Assembly: GCA_025200525.1 (NCBI GenBank)
Contig: CM045762.1
Coordinates: 108,660,734 to 108,724,733, forward strand
Direction: 5' to 3'
Length of the DNA: 64,000 nucleotides
From: Camellia lanceoleosa
Lineage: Eukaryota > Streptophyta > Magnoliopsida > Ericales > Theaceae
This document shows positions 9,381 through 20,153 of this stretch, piece after piece. Every line of letters begins with the position of its first letter. The first letter of the stretch is position 1. The position numbers and the translations under genes were made by a program. The notes below the pieces were generated by a model, which was given only the letters and a program-made list of their open reading frames with translations, was not told the origin of the DNA and did not search any database.

Positions 9381-11404
9381 TGTAACACTCCAAAAATATT
9401 GACAACAAATACCCTCATAACTCTCAACAAATATGCGGAAGCTTAACGGTCTCAATCATTGAATATCAAAAGCATTTCAGGAACTATCATTCATTCATTG
9501 ATCTTCCTTTAAATATTACAAAAGCGTCACATGCATAAATGCATTCAACAATCCTAGATTATGAATCTATAGCATGTGACTGATATATAAAACAACAGTA
9601 AATAAATTCAAGTTCATGCCTTAAATTCTACATGTTTCCAAGACGACACTTGGTTACAACAAAGGTGGGTAGAAGCCCAATACAGGAAAAGCCCTAGACT
9701 TGTACAAAATACATTTACAAAACAAAAAAACAAAATGAGCCTTCAACTCCACAGTCCTCCCAAGCTAACCCATTCGCGGAGGCAATCCATTAGTACCTGA
9801 AAATTGGTTTCCACATAGAGTGAGCTAAAGCCTAGTAGAGATGAGTTTAATGATATGTATAATGTTTAACAAAGCCATATGGTGAATGCATATGAATACT
9901 ACTAGCAAAACATGTGTTTTTATCTTTCAAACAATGCAATGCAATGTTTATATCACATTTAAATAACTGCTGCTTCCAAAACAAAAAATAAGGCAGTAAA
10001 TACACATACTGGGAATCTCTAGGTACGTGTCAGCAAGTAGGCTATACAAGCACTTCCAAAAGCCATTTTACTGGTACTAACCAGAAGGATTGGCACTTAA
10101 CCATGCAGGTTTTTGGACTTTCACCAAGGACACAAAGGCCAACATAATAACCACATTCCCTAACCAAACTCACCACAATATTCACCATTTTTTTTCTAAA
10201 AAACAATCTATTTTAGTGTATAAATATGAAACCAATGTTCAAATACAATGCATGAGTTAATGGGTTTTCGTTAGCCTAGTTCACATGCAATTTCTACAAC
10301 AAGCAATGTTGTCCTCCACTGGTAGCTAAAACAGATATCTCTATTCAAAAGATAAATTCTACGAGACATATAAATTCTAGAATTTAATACAGGAGTAACA
10401 ATCACATGTTCAATCCCCTCTTCCAACTTAACAAGAACCGTAACATTCTTTCAAAATTTCATTAATTCCCTTCTTTATCCAGAGCCAATAATTCTCGAGA
10501 ATTTTCATAATTTCCAAAATAACTTCTGTTTCTTTCGAAAAGCCTCATTTATGAACAAACCTCATAATTTCCAATACTACTTATCAACAAAACCATTCCA
10601 AACGCCCTTTTATAAATCAATTTAAAACTCAAATCAAACCTAGATCGCACAAAATGTTACTTTATTCAGAGAGAACATAATGAAGCTAAATACCATGCAA
10701 AACATTAAAGAAATCCCTACCTTAAAAGCAAAAGAGAAGAGGAACAAAACCCCAAATTTGACTTTAACAAAGACGAAAACTTGAAGATTAAAATGACCCC
10801 CTCGTCGAGCTCTACCTTTTATCCCAAAGCACTACAGTGGCGAAATTTACGGATAGAGAGAGATCAGAAGTTTTGTGCAAGGATTTTAGAAAGATAGAAA
10901 AGGTTTAGAAAGAGAGAAAAAAAGCATAAAAGTGAGAAAAATATCTTTTTTTCATAGCTTTATAAAAATAGACTGCTCGAGTAACCAAAACACCGCTCGA
11001 GTGTCAAATATAAAATATCGCTCGAGCAACCAAAACTAGGGTCAAGCAAAGAAACCAAACTCCTAGAAGATTGTCCCTACAGAACTGACTGCTCGAGTGA
11101 ACAAAACACCGCTCGAGCGAAGAATGCACTACTCCCAAAAGTTCAGACTGCAAACTCAGAATCTGGGAGAAACGAAAGAGAGTTCGAGTGACCAAAGCAC
11201 CGCTCGAGTGAACCCAAGAACAAACAGACAAAACCTCCCCAGAATATACTAAGCCCAACTTGTTCAAAACACAACTAGCAATCTAATTCTCAACTTCCAT
11301 ACAATCTCATAGGACTAGAACAGATAACAACAACACAATAGATACCAAACTCAGAACCAAAGAGTATAAAAAGATCGGCTCTTAACTCAAGCCGTTATAA
11401 TTCA
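9381..11404 (-). repeat. 5' LTR of the decayed minus-strand Ty3 element
   Basis: The inner edge (plus-strand TGTAACACTCC at 9381) is firm because the PBS adjoins it. The outer edge is a guess at CA 11403-11404, since the partner LTR is not in the window. A minus-strand TATA candidate (TTTATAAAGC) lies near 10965. A pyrimidine-rich leader follows at about 10930-10840. Repeated CTCGAG-type motifs lie in the putative U3. No protein is encoded. Confidence 0.6.
10976..11216 (-). repeat. Scattered CTCGAG-centred short repeats in U3
   Basis: At least seven copies of a GCTCGAG(T/C)(G/A) motif, often in pairs separated by 'accaaaacacc'-like text, lie in 240 bp just upstream of the TATA candidate. A similar motif set recurs at about 25365-25490, suggesting a fragment of a related LTR there. 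Confidence 0.6.
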
Positions 11405-12968
11405 GGAGAATAGGTACAAAAAAAGAAAGGTCATTGATTGAGTATACCTTCTCCATTCCACAAGATTGGCCTCTACTAGTTCATTTTTATGAGATTTACA
11501 TTTCACCTAAATCCTTTGAACTAACCTACCTTTTAGTTGAAACGCAAAATATAGACCATATCACTCTCATTAGAATACTTCTATGTTTTGTGAAAATTTT
11601 ATTAAATCCGCGTAAGAAATATTTTAATTGAAGTGCTATAGTCTGTAAACGTGCAGTTATCTCAAATAATCATATATGCGAAGAAAATCATGGGACATGT
11701 TGATAATGGAAACTACAACCATTCATGCATTCACACTCACAAAAATGCAAGAAAAGAGATAAACTTGCCCATATTCCACAAGACCAAATGCCAGAAAAGA
11801 GAGTTAGAACAATACATGCATGATCTTAGATTCTGCTACTAATGTCAACATATATTACATGACACTATATATTATACTAACCATGCTATAAAGATGTCAA
11901 AATATGACTTTTCACAAAAGAAACAAATAAAACAAGCAGAGTGCATATCCAAACAATCATGAACATGAGTTGGACATGGCCTTAATTCATCTAAATCATG
12001 TTATAATACCTAACCTATGGGTGAAAAATATATTGAATGCAAAACAAGTAAAAGATAGCAAATTTAAAAGCAAAAGATGTGCTAAAATCATGAGATATGC
12101 ATAAACCTAAACTAACCATTACCAAACACCAAAAACATGATTAAAAGCAAACAAAAATAGTAAATACAAAGAGAAACTGGTGAAACCCAAGAAAAACATA
12201 GAAATAAAGGCCCTGGGTGCTTGCCTTATGTATTAGGACTTCCAAGGTGTGTTATTTATGCTATAAACACTCAAGAACAACCTCTGACCTTTAGGGTTAA
12301 GAAGGATTTTGAATTTAGGGTTTGGAGTGAGTGTTTTTAGAAATTTTTCTCTCTAAATTTTTTTTTCCAAAAGCTCTCCTTTTGCTACTTGGAGAGCGAA
12401 CATACATACTTAGTGTGCAAGGCACACCTTGTATCTATATTCTAATCCCATGTATATCATTGCCTTAATCGTTTTGGAAATAAAATCTTGCAAAACTTGA
12501 TATGTACAAGTACAATGACAAACCTGCAACCACAAATCTACAATGTAAATGAGCAATTGCAAGTTGTGACCTATGGATGCATGTTTCCTTATAATCTAAA
12601 AATTATGGGCCTAACCCTCATGTTCAAGATCTATGGGTTCACCCATTTTGTGCAGCCGTAGCTTGCATCCTATAGGCTCCATTTCGCTTTGTCTTGTAGT
12701 CTACTTGTCAATTGATTTTGTTTACATTTGACCAATTCTGAGTTATATTTTGAAAATAAAGACCTAATTTGATTGAAAACCAAAACCAAAACCTAAAATT
12801 GATTATGTATGTGAATTGATTATCTACTTTCCTTTTTGACAATATTTGTTTTAGCTAAGGCTGAGAATAACTTTGCAAATTTTGGATTTAATGTAGGAAG
12901 TGGTGGCTCATCAAGTCCATTGGTTGTCCATTAGTAACAATTTCATCATTGAGAAACACTCTACATGC
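11405..12968. other. AT-rich stretch without recognisable gene
   Basis: Open frames here are short (65 codons or less) and show no known motif. The segment around 12190-12420 has a leader-like look on the minus strand (pyrimidine tracts, 'tttagggtt' repeats) and may be an old LTR fragment. I cannot identify it. Confidence 0.4.
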
Positions 12969-14467
12969 TGTAAGCACCCAATTTTTATTAGCTGTAATAC
13001 TTAGCCCCACTTTGGAAACATAGTACAATAATGAATATGAGAAATGATTTCGAACTCCTAATTTGTCAACGTTTACCTGAAATCGGATGCACCAGAATGA
13101 ACTTTAGCCTAGCCAAACATCCTAACCAATCTTTCTAGACCTATTTAAGACATATTGGATCTTTTAGCATTCATCCCTTTCTATTCTCTCTTGATCTCGC
13201 ACAAGTTTGAAAAAAGGTACTGTCTTCTACGCATTATTTTATGTAAAAATTACTTTTAATTTTTTAAAAATGGTTCAATATAGTCAATAGCATTTTCAAA
13301 GAGCTTTTCGACGATATAAGATTCAGTTGAATCTGATTTGAAATTAAGATTTGATAGCCATTTTACGATTACTCGTCGATTTTTGGCAAACGTTAGCAAA
13401 ATGGCCTTTTAACAAAAATAGACTGGACTTGGTGTAGACATGAAATTTTCACTAACCGTAAGACTTAGGTGTTTGGATACTTCCCGATGATAAAAAACTG
13501 TGCACTTTGACGAAAGAGTATGTTTGAGCTACTGTTGGGCTCGTTGAACTACTTTTTTCGGTATCTTTCAAAAAGTGGAGAATGAGAGAGGTCTAATCAA
13601 ATTCAAGTTGACAAATTTTACAAACAACAACTAAATTTACTATCCAAATTGTCAATTGAGATTTAACTGGGCTATCTTATGTAGTAAGATAGTCAAAAAA
13701 TTGAAGTGTGGACCCAAAAGCCCATTGGAACCGTAGATTTTTATACCTACAACCACACATCTTCGGTCCACTTACGACTGCAATACGATTTCACAACAGC
13801 ACAATGAATGTTGTGCGGGCACAAAACCTTTGTACAAGCACACATGTGCAAGTGCAATTGTAGAAGGATCTCAGTGTTTGTAGATTTAATTTTAAGAAGA
13901 TCTCATTGCCTTATCGAAAGAGAGGCATCACGGGATAGAGTGTATAGCCCTAATATGTATACACTTGCTTCCCAAGGCTCCTAAGCATATATACCCTCCT
14001 TTTTAGAGAGACAGAGAACTCAATACACCCAACCTCTCCCACATTTACTCCCTAGCACAAACAAATCCGAAAATACACATACATACACTCATACATAGTA
14101 CCTAACACATAGTTCAAGTCAAAGCTAATCAAAACAAACACACTCAAACATCCAAACCATCCCTTCGCATTGTTTGTATTCTTTCTTCGATTTGATCATC
14201 AAAACTAAGGTACACAAACCTTTCTCTCTCTTTTTTTTAGTTTATTTTAGTCATGTCTTATGTGTTTGGTAATGGTTAGAGTCGTTTCACACATATATCA
14301 CCATATAAGTTAGAGTTTTTATGTTGCTTTGTTAAGTTTAATGCATATTAATGCTCTATGTTTGTTTTTAGGTTGTTTAAATCATACATTCATGCATATA
14401 GACCCGGTTAGCTAATTATTTATATGATTTAGTTGTTGCTTTTTATTTTATTTGTTAATTTTAGTTG
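12969..14467 (+). repeat. Possible old LTR distantly related to the giant family, left part
   Basis: It begins TGTAAGCACCCAATTTTTA, which resembles the family start TGTAGACACCCCATTTTTGA. A TATA box (CATATATACC, about 13986), an AC-rich leader and a donor-like ACTAAG|GTACAC near 14210 follow in the order seen in copies B and C. It is interrupted at 14467 by the 10-kb Tat element and appears to resume at 24483. No end or target duplication was found. Confidence 0.3.
14463..14467. repeat. Target-site duplication AGTTG, left of the 10-kb Tat element
   Basis: AGTTG precedes the LTR start TGTGGTAGCC at 14468 and is repeated at 24478-24482. Confidence 0.9.
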
Positions 14468-14880
14468 TGTGGTAGCCGAATGTATAGAAGAGGAAGAAGG
14501 GGTATATCCCATAAGTCAGAGACTGTTCGGCTCCGTACCAATCAACTAAGATGCCGAATATACTAAGATCACCGAATAGACGGAGAGATTTATGTTGGAA
14601 TAAACAAAAGGATAATAAGTAAAAGGTGGGCACTGGGTTCGAGGTCAGAAGAATGAATATAAATACAAGAGCTCCGGATTTAGAAAGGTATGTAAAAAAA
14701 AAAAAAATACACTTCACTAAACTTACTAAACAAGCTTTCTTAAGTAGAGGAACTGATTTGCCCGTCGGAGTGCTAATCCTGGCACCCTCGACCGGAATAT
14801 TTGTCTTTGCAGGTGACTAGCTGAGAATCAAGAGCGTCTTCCCGGATCAAAAGAGTATTTCCAAAAACCACTTCCCCACA
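14468..14880 (+). repeat. 5' LTR of the 10-kb Tat element
   Basis: It is 413 bp, TGTGGTAGCC to CCCCACA, with a TATA box (TATAAATAC) near 14656 and an A tract near 14695-14707. Apart from the differences counted above it matches the 3' LTR throughout. Confidence 0.93.
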
Positions 14881-14881
14881 A

Positions 14882-14900
14882 TTGGCGCCGTCTGTGGGAA
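14882..14900 (+). other. Primer-binding site of the Tat element
   Basis: TTGGCGCCGTCTGTGGGAA starts two bases after the LTR end. The leading TGG complements the tRNA CCA tail. I do not assign the tRNA species. Confidence 0.85.
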
Positions 14901-14915
14901 TACTCAACTACATCC

Positions 14916-15302
14916 ATGGAAGGCGCGACTCAAGATTCTCCGATAGCCACCGATGCGATCACACAGAGAGTTGACCTCACTCCGGCAAACATGCTCGAGA
15001 AGGAAATCATTGCTGCAAGACGTGCCTTGAATGTCGATTCACAAACCACTTCAATGCTAGCCATCTTGGAACGAGCTAGAAAGACCAAACAAAGTTTAGA
15101 CAGCACCATCGCTGAGAACGAGCGCCTTCGCCGCAATCTGGCCTCGGAAATAACAAAGCCCAAACAAACAGTGCGCCAGGTCTCTAAGCAACCCCCAAAG
15201 GCAGGAAACCAACAGTCTCAGGCCCAACAGCAAAACACCGACGCTCGTTGTGCTTCAACCGATTACTTTGAGGAATTGACACAAGACGAACGTCTCCAGT
15301 GA
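14916..15302 (+). pseudogene. Gag N-terminal fragment of the Tat element
   Basis: An open frame of 128 codons starts 16 bases after the PBS. It contains a probable coiled coil (ERARKTKQSLDSTIAENERL) and a Gln-rich end. It stops at 15303. The capsid core and zinc-knuckle region expected next (normally several hundred residues) are absent. After about 100 bp of linker-like text (a FPHDNIHMIYSLPEAPA piece) the protease begins. An internal deletion of gag is the simplest explanation. Confidence 0.75.
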
Positions 15303-15430
15303 AGTTTTCCGCACGATAACATCCACATGATATACAGCCTGCCGGAAGCCCCGGCCATACATGCAATCCAGTCTCTCCCAGGCTCTCAGCAGCAACTCAC
15401 GCCAGCAAAGTGACCCCGAGAATCACCAAG

Positions 15431-15752
15431 CATCACCTTCGACGATTCTGATTTGATCGGCGTAACGCTCCCTCACATCGATCCACTGGTTGCCGCGCTA
15501 CGCGTTAACCGATTCACCGTCGAACGCGTTCTTATAGACTAGGGCAGCACTTCGGAGGTCATGTATTATAAAACCTTCATCAAACTCGGTTTCACTGAAT
15601 CAGATCTGACCCCGGCCCCTTATCCACTATTCGGCTTCAATGCCAATCCTGAATACCCACTGGGAAAAATCAACCTACCCGTCCGAGCGGGTTCCAGAAC
15701 GGTGGATGTAGAATTCCTGGTCGTCTGACTGCCGTCGCCGTACAATCTCATT
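15431..15752 (+). pseudogene. Retropepsin-like protease of the Tat element, active site broken
   Basis: The frame reads ITFDDSDLIGVTLPHIDPL, then RFTVERVLID-stop-GSTSEVMYYK, where the family has a D-(S/T)-G triplet. An in-frame TAG at about 15540 sits exactly at the middle residue of the active-site triplet. A second stop follows FLVV near 15727. The C-terminal GRSWLH motif (usually GRP-LN/LH) is kept at the start of the next open frame. The domain is certain by context and motif, and it cannot be made as an intact enzyme from this copy. Confidence 0.8.
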
Positions 15753-17303
15753 ATGGGGCGATCTTGGTTGCATACCTTGCAGGCCATCCCAAGCACCTAC
15801 CATCAATTGTTACGTTTCCTAACAGAACACGGCATTGAGCAGATCCGCGGCTCCCAAAAATCGGCACAAACATGTTACCTCTTGGCCGCCAAAATGCCAA
15901 AGGAATTGCAGGTAAACTCCATCGAGGCACCCAATCGGGAAATCCTGGATGACGTCGGGCGGCAGCCAAACGAAAAGGCCACAGAAAGTTTAGACCGAGT
16001 TGACATTGACGGAAGCCCGGAAAAGTTCTTCATTATCGGCACCTCGTTACACCAAGCCGATAGACAGCAGCTGATCTCCTTTCTACTTACCAACCTCGAC
16101 ATCTTTGTGTGGACTCCGTATGAGATGCCGGGTATAGACCCATCAGTTTCACAGCACCACCTGAACGTCGACCCCACCTGCAAGCCCGTCATTCAGAAAG
16201 GCCGTCGGTCTGACGCAGAGCATACTGCTGCCGTCATAGAAGAAGTCGACAGATTGCTTAATGCTGGGGCAATTAGAGAAGTCACCTACCCCATATGGTT
16301 CTCCAACACAGTGGTGGTGAAGAAGAAAAATGGAACTTGGCGAGTGTGCGTCGACTTCACGAATCTGAACAAGGCTTGCCCGAAGGACTGCTTTTCCCTA
16401 CCTAGAATCGACCAACTCGTCGATGCCACGGCGCGCCATCAACGCATGAGTTTCCTCGATGCTTACAGAGGCTACCATCAGATCGCCATGCATCCAGATG
16501 ACCAAGACAAAACTACATTCCTCACCCCAAGAGGAACCTACTGCTACAAAGTTATGCCTTTTGGGCTGAAGAATGCAGGGGCAACTTACCAAAGGCTGGT
16601 CACCGCCATTTTCAAAGAACAACTCGGCCACACCATGGAAGTCTACATCGACGATATGGTGGTCAAGTCCAAAGAAGAACAGGATCACATAGCCGATCTA
16701 GAGAAGACATTCGGCATCTTGCGCAAATATAAAATGAAACTGAACACCTCGAAGTGCGCATTTGGAATCGGCTCCGGCAAATTCCTGGGTTATATTGTCA
16801 ACCACCGCGGAATCGAAGCCAACCCGAGGCAAGTCACAGCGATCTTGGAACTCGGTTCCCCCCGATCAGTAAAAGAAGTCCAAAAGTTGATGGGGATGGC
16901 CGCTGCACTCAATAGATTCATCAGTCGGTCAACAGACCGATGCAGACAATTCTTCCAGACGTTACGTCAAGGCAAAGCTTTTGAATGGTCCGCCGAATGC
17001 GAAGCAGCTTTCACCGGGCTCAAGACTTACCTCCGGTCAGTGCCTCTCTTGACAACACCAGCTGCCGGTGACCCCCTCATTCTGTATCTAGCAGTCTCCG
17101 ATAGGGCCGTTAGCGCCGTATTATTAAAAGAAGAAGAAGGGCAGCAGCGGCCAGTGTATTATGTGAGCAAGGCAATGGTCGATGCCGAGACACGTTATCT
17201 TCCGCTGGAAAAACTCATCCTAGCCTTGGTCATGGCAGCAAGAAAACTGATGCATTACTTCCAGGGGCATAGCATTGGGGTGATAACAGATTACCCCCTC
17301 TGA
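15753..17303 (+). CDS. Reverse transcriptase and first RNase H of the Tat element
   Basis: This is an open frame of 516 codons. After the protease tail and a linker it shows RT motifs in order: VCVDFTNLNKACPKD, a DAYRGYHQI block, FGLKNAGATYQR and the catalytic YIDD (EVYIDDMVVK). The connection domain follows (KFLGYIVNHRGIEANP), then RNase H1 text (LILYLAVSDRAVSAVLL, YYVSKAM, RYLPLEKLILAL) up to ITDYPL. There the frame is lost by one small indel. It resumes within 100 bp in another frame (17407 onward). Catalytic RT residues look intact. The listed start is only the first ATG after the protease stop, because the native protein is a gag-pol polyprotein. Confidence 0.88.
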   Translation: MGRSWLHTLQAIPSTYHQLLRFLTEHGIEQIRGSQKSAQTCYLLAAKMPKELQVNSIEAPNREILDDVGRQPNEKATESLDRVDIDGSPEKFFIIGTSLHQADRQQLISFLLTNLDIFVWTPYEMPGIDPSVSQHHLNVDPTCKPVIQKGRRSDAEHTAAVIEEVDRLLNAGAIREVTYPIWFSNTVVVKKKNGTWRVCVDFTNLNKACPKDCFSLPRIDQLVDATARHQRMSFLDAYRGYHQIAMHPDDQDKTTFLTPRGTYCYKVMPFGLKNAGATYQRLVTAIFKEQLGHTMEVYIDDMVVKSKEEQDHIADLEKTFGILRKYKMKLNTSKCAFGIGSGKFLGYIVNHRGIEANPRQVTAILELGSPRSVKEVQKLMGMAAALNRFISRSTDRCRQFFQTLRQGKAFEWSAECEAAFTGLKTYLRSVPLLTTPAAGDPLILYLAVSDRAVSAVLLKEEEGQQRPVYYVSKAMVDAETRYLPLEKLILALVMAARKLMHYFQGHSIGVITDYPL

Positions 17304-17406
17304 TCAAGATTACGGCGCGGAAGCATCAGGACGTGTTTCAAAATGGGCTCTTGAACTCGGCCAATATGACATTCAGTTTTTACCCAAAACCGCAATCAAG
17401 GGACAG

Positions 17407-19248
17407 GTGCTTGCCGACTTTGTGGCCGAATTCACAGGCGGGCTTTCCGACCTTAAACCTGCCGACGTTCTTCCAAAGGTTGAAGCTCGATCAAAGTCGA
17501 ATTGGAGAATTTATGTCGGGGATATTTGGCAGCTATACTGTGATGGATCATCTAATCAACGGGGCTGCGGCGCCGGCGTAGTAATCATGTCTCCCGATGA
17601 CGCAATAATAGAGCAGGCCGTGAAGCTTGGCTTCGAAGCATCAAATAATGAGGCCGAGTATGAAGCCCTCTTAGCCAGCCTACGAAAGGCACATATTCTT
17701 GGCGCTCAGCGTTTGCTAGTGTTTTGTGACTCCAAATTGGTCATCAACCAGCTAAAGGGGGAGTACGCTGCAAAAAACGACCGTATGGCTGCCTATATGA
17801 AAACGGCCAACTCTTTGCTAACGAAGTTTGACCATCACGAACTGAACCAAATAACACGTGATCAGAACACACACGCAGATGCCCTGGCATGCCTAGCCTC
17901 CGCCATCAATTCTGAACTCAAACGGACCATTGAAGTAGGTTTCATCCCGGAGCCGAGTATCGGCCCTTCGGAGGAGATCCACATTAATATTATAGAATCC
18001 GCACCAAGTTGGATGGACCCCATAACCGGATTCCTCTCTTCTGAACAACTCCCAGAGGACAAAAAAGAAGCACACAAGCTACGCAATAAGGCCCTGCGAT
18101 ACTATCTGGATCCACAGGGAGGGCTTTACAAAAAGTCCCTCTCCGGTCCCTATTTGGAATGCGTACACCCGGATAAAGTGGAGGAACTTCTAACTGAGAT
18201 ACATGAGGGCAGTTGTGGAGCCCACTCCGGCGGACGCTCTCTCGCCCATCGAGCTATAACACAGGGGTATTATTGGCCGACAATGAGAGCCGACGCAGAA
18301 AATTATGTTAAAAGATGCGAACAGTGCCAAAAGTTCTCCCCACTAACCCATCTGCCCGCCGAAGAGTTGAACTCTATCACCAGTCCCTGGCCGTTTGCTC
18401 AATGGGGGCTTGATATTGTAGGACCGTTGCCCAGGGCCCCAGGAAACAAGCGATTCCTAATCGTAGCAACAGATTACTTTACAAAATGGGTCGAAGCGGA
18501 GGCTCTAACACACATACGAGATGCCGACATAAAGCGATTTGTATGGAGGAACATCATTACACGATTCGGCATTCCAAGAGCTCTCATCTCAGACAACGGC
18601 ACCCAGTTCGATTGTGGCGTATATCGAGAACTATGCGGCAAATACGGTATCACGCCCTACTTCTCTACGCCCGCCTACCCCCAGAGCAACAGTCAAGCTG
18701 AAGCCTCAAACAAAACCATCTTGGACGGCATAAAAAAAAGACTGGAAAAAGCTAAAGGCAAATGGGTCGAAGAATTGCCAAGTGTATTGTGGGCGCACCG
18801 GACAATGCCGAGGAGGTCCACTGGAGAAACGACGTTCGCCCTATGCTTCAGAACCCAAGCAATTTTACCCCTGGAAATCGGCTTCCCGACTTTGAAATCA
18901 CAAGCCTTTGATGCGGGCCGAAATGACATGATGCTCGCCCTGGACCTGGATCTAATCGAGGAACGAAGAGACCGCGCCCTGGCCTCCATGGCACGATATC
19001 AGCAGCAGCTCGCTAAGTCATACAATCAACGAGTTCAATTGCGTCGCTACACTCCAGGAGAGCTGGTCCTAAAGAAAGTACTTCCAGTCGACCGGAGACC
19101 GGCCGACGGAAAGCTGGGTCCGAATTGGGACGGCCCCTATCAAATAGACTCCATTGCAGGAACAGGGGCATATCGGCTCTCGGACATGTCAGGAAGAAGC
19201 CTGCCACGGCCTTGGAATTCAACACATCTACAAAAATTTTACCAATGA
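17407..19248 (+). CDS. Second RNase H and integrase of the Tat element
   Basis: This open frame of 613 codons starts in the RNaseH tail (VLADFVAEF). The second, plant-type RNase H follows with its acidic residues in LYCDGSSNQRG, SNNEAEYEAL and VFCDSKLV and a later HADALACLAS. Integrase begins with an HHCC zinc finger (HEGSCGAHSGGRSLAHR, then RCEQCQK). The DDE core follows with D in WGLDIVGP, D in ISDNGTQF and E in SNSQAEASNK, where the family usually has NGQ. The C-terminal GPYQI-type domain ends at HLQKFYQ. All catalytic residues appear present. The frame is longer than expected of a decayed element, consistent with a young copy. Confidence 0.9.
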   Translation: MLADFVAEFTGGLSDLKPADVLPKVEARSKSNWRIYVGDIWQLYCDGSSNQRGCGAGVVIMSPDDAIIEQAVKLGFEASNNEAEYEALLASLRKAHILGAQRLLVFCDSKLVINQLKGEYAAKNDRMAAYMKTANSLLTKFDHHELNQITRDQNTHADALACLASAINSELKRTIEVGFIPEPSIGPSEEIHINIIESAPSWMDPITGFLSSEQLPEDKKEAHKLRNKALRYYLDPQGGLYKKSLSGPYLECVHPDKVEELLTEIHEGSCGAHSGGRSLAHRAITQGYYWPTMRADAENYVKRCEQCQKFSPLTHLPAEELNSITSPWPFAQWGLDIVGPLPRAPGNKRFLIVATDYFTKWVEAEALTHIRDADIKRFVWRNIITRFGIPRALISDNGTQFDCGVYRELCGKYGITPYFSTPAYPQSNSQAEASNKTILDGIKKRLEKAKGKWVEELPSVLWAHRTMPRRSTGETTFALCFRTQAILPLEIGFPTLKSQAFDAGRNDMMLALDLDLIEERRDRALASMARYQQQLAKSYNQRVQLRRYTPGELVLKKVLPVDRRPADGKLGPNWDGPYQIDSIAGTGAYRLSDMSGRSLPRPWNSTHLQKFYQ

Positions 19249-19337
19249 CCCAATTTGTGGGCTTGGTACTTGTACATACTCTACCGTAATGAAAAAGTTG
19301 CTCGTTTTCATGCTTCAGTTCATACGCTTCTTGATGA

Positions 19338-19925
19338 CCAAATAAGTCTCCGGATTCGGAGCGCCCTTCGTGGATATCACGATTGGCCGAATAAGTCTCC
19401 GGATTCGGAGCGCCCTTCGTGGATATCACGATTGGCCGAATAAGTCTCCGGATTCGGAGCGCCCTTCGTGGATATCACGATTGGCCAAATAAGTCTCCGG
19501 ATTCGGAGCGCCCTTCGTAGATATCACGATTGGCCGAATAAGTCTCCGAATTCAGAGCGCCCTTTGTGGAAACCACGATTGGCCGAATAAGTCTCCGAAT
19601 TTGTCGCGCCTTTCGTGGATATCACGATTGGCCGAATAAGTCACCGGATTCGGAGCGCCCGTCCTGGATATCACGATTGGCCGAATAAGTCTTCGGATTC
19701 GGAGCGCCCATCGTGGATATCACGATCGGCCGAATAAGTCTCCGGATTCGGAGCGCCCTTCATGGATATCACGATGGGCCGAATAAGTCTCCGGATTCGG
19801 AGCGCCCTTCGTGGATACCACGATTGGCCAAATAAGTCTCCCAATTCGGAGCACCCTTCGTGGATATCACGATTGGCCAAATAAGTCTCCGGATTCAGAG
19901 CGCCCTTCGTGGATGTCACGATTTA
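19338..19925 (+). repeat. Tandem array of about twelve 49-bp units
   Basis: The units begin AATAAGTCTCCGGATTCGGA and end GATATCACGATTGGCCG, with a regular 49-bp period from 19341, 19390 and 19439 to about 19925. Each holds two short imperfect palindromes (TCCGGATTCGGA and CGTGGATATCACG). The array starts about 90 bp after the integrase stop, in the 3' untranslated region of the element. Confidence 0.92.
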
Positions 19926-20153
19926 ACTGACCAAATACATGGTTCCTACATTGGAGCCGATCGATGTATTTCCGAATGTTTACATTACGCAGTACAAAAG
20001 CTGACAATAAATTGACATAGGGCGTTTAATTACACGCAAAACATTTCAAAATCTGCTAATAAAGAAATTCTATTTATTCAAAGGCCGCTATACATTTCGA
20101 TACATCTCGAGCATTCGATAAAATAGTCCTATTTACTCCACATTGTAGCGCAC

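Noticed and set aside
9381..11404. Protein-coding gene in the LTR region (87-codon frame at 11004-11267)
   Set aside because: The frame arises from the CTCGAG repeats in U3 and lacks any domain or start context.
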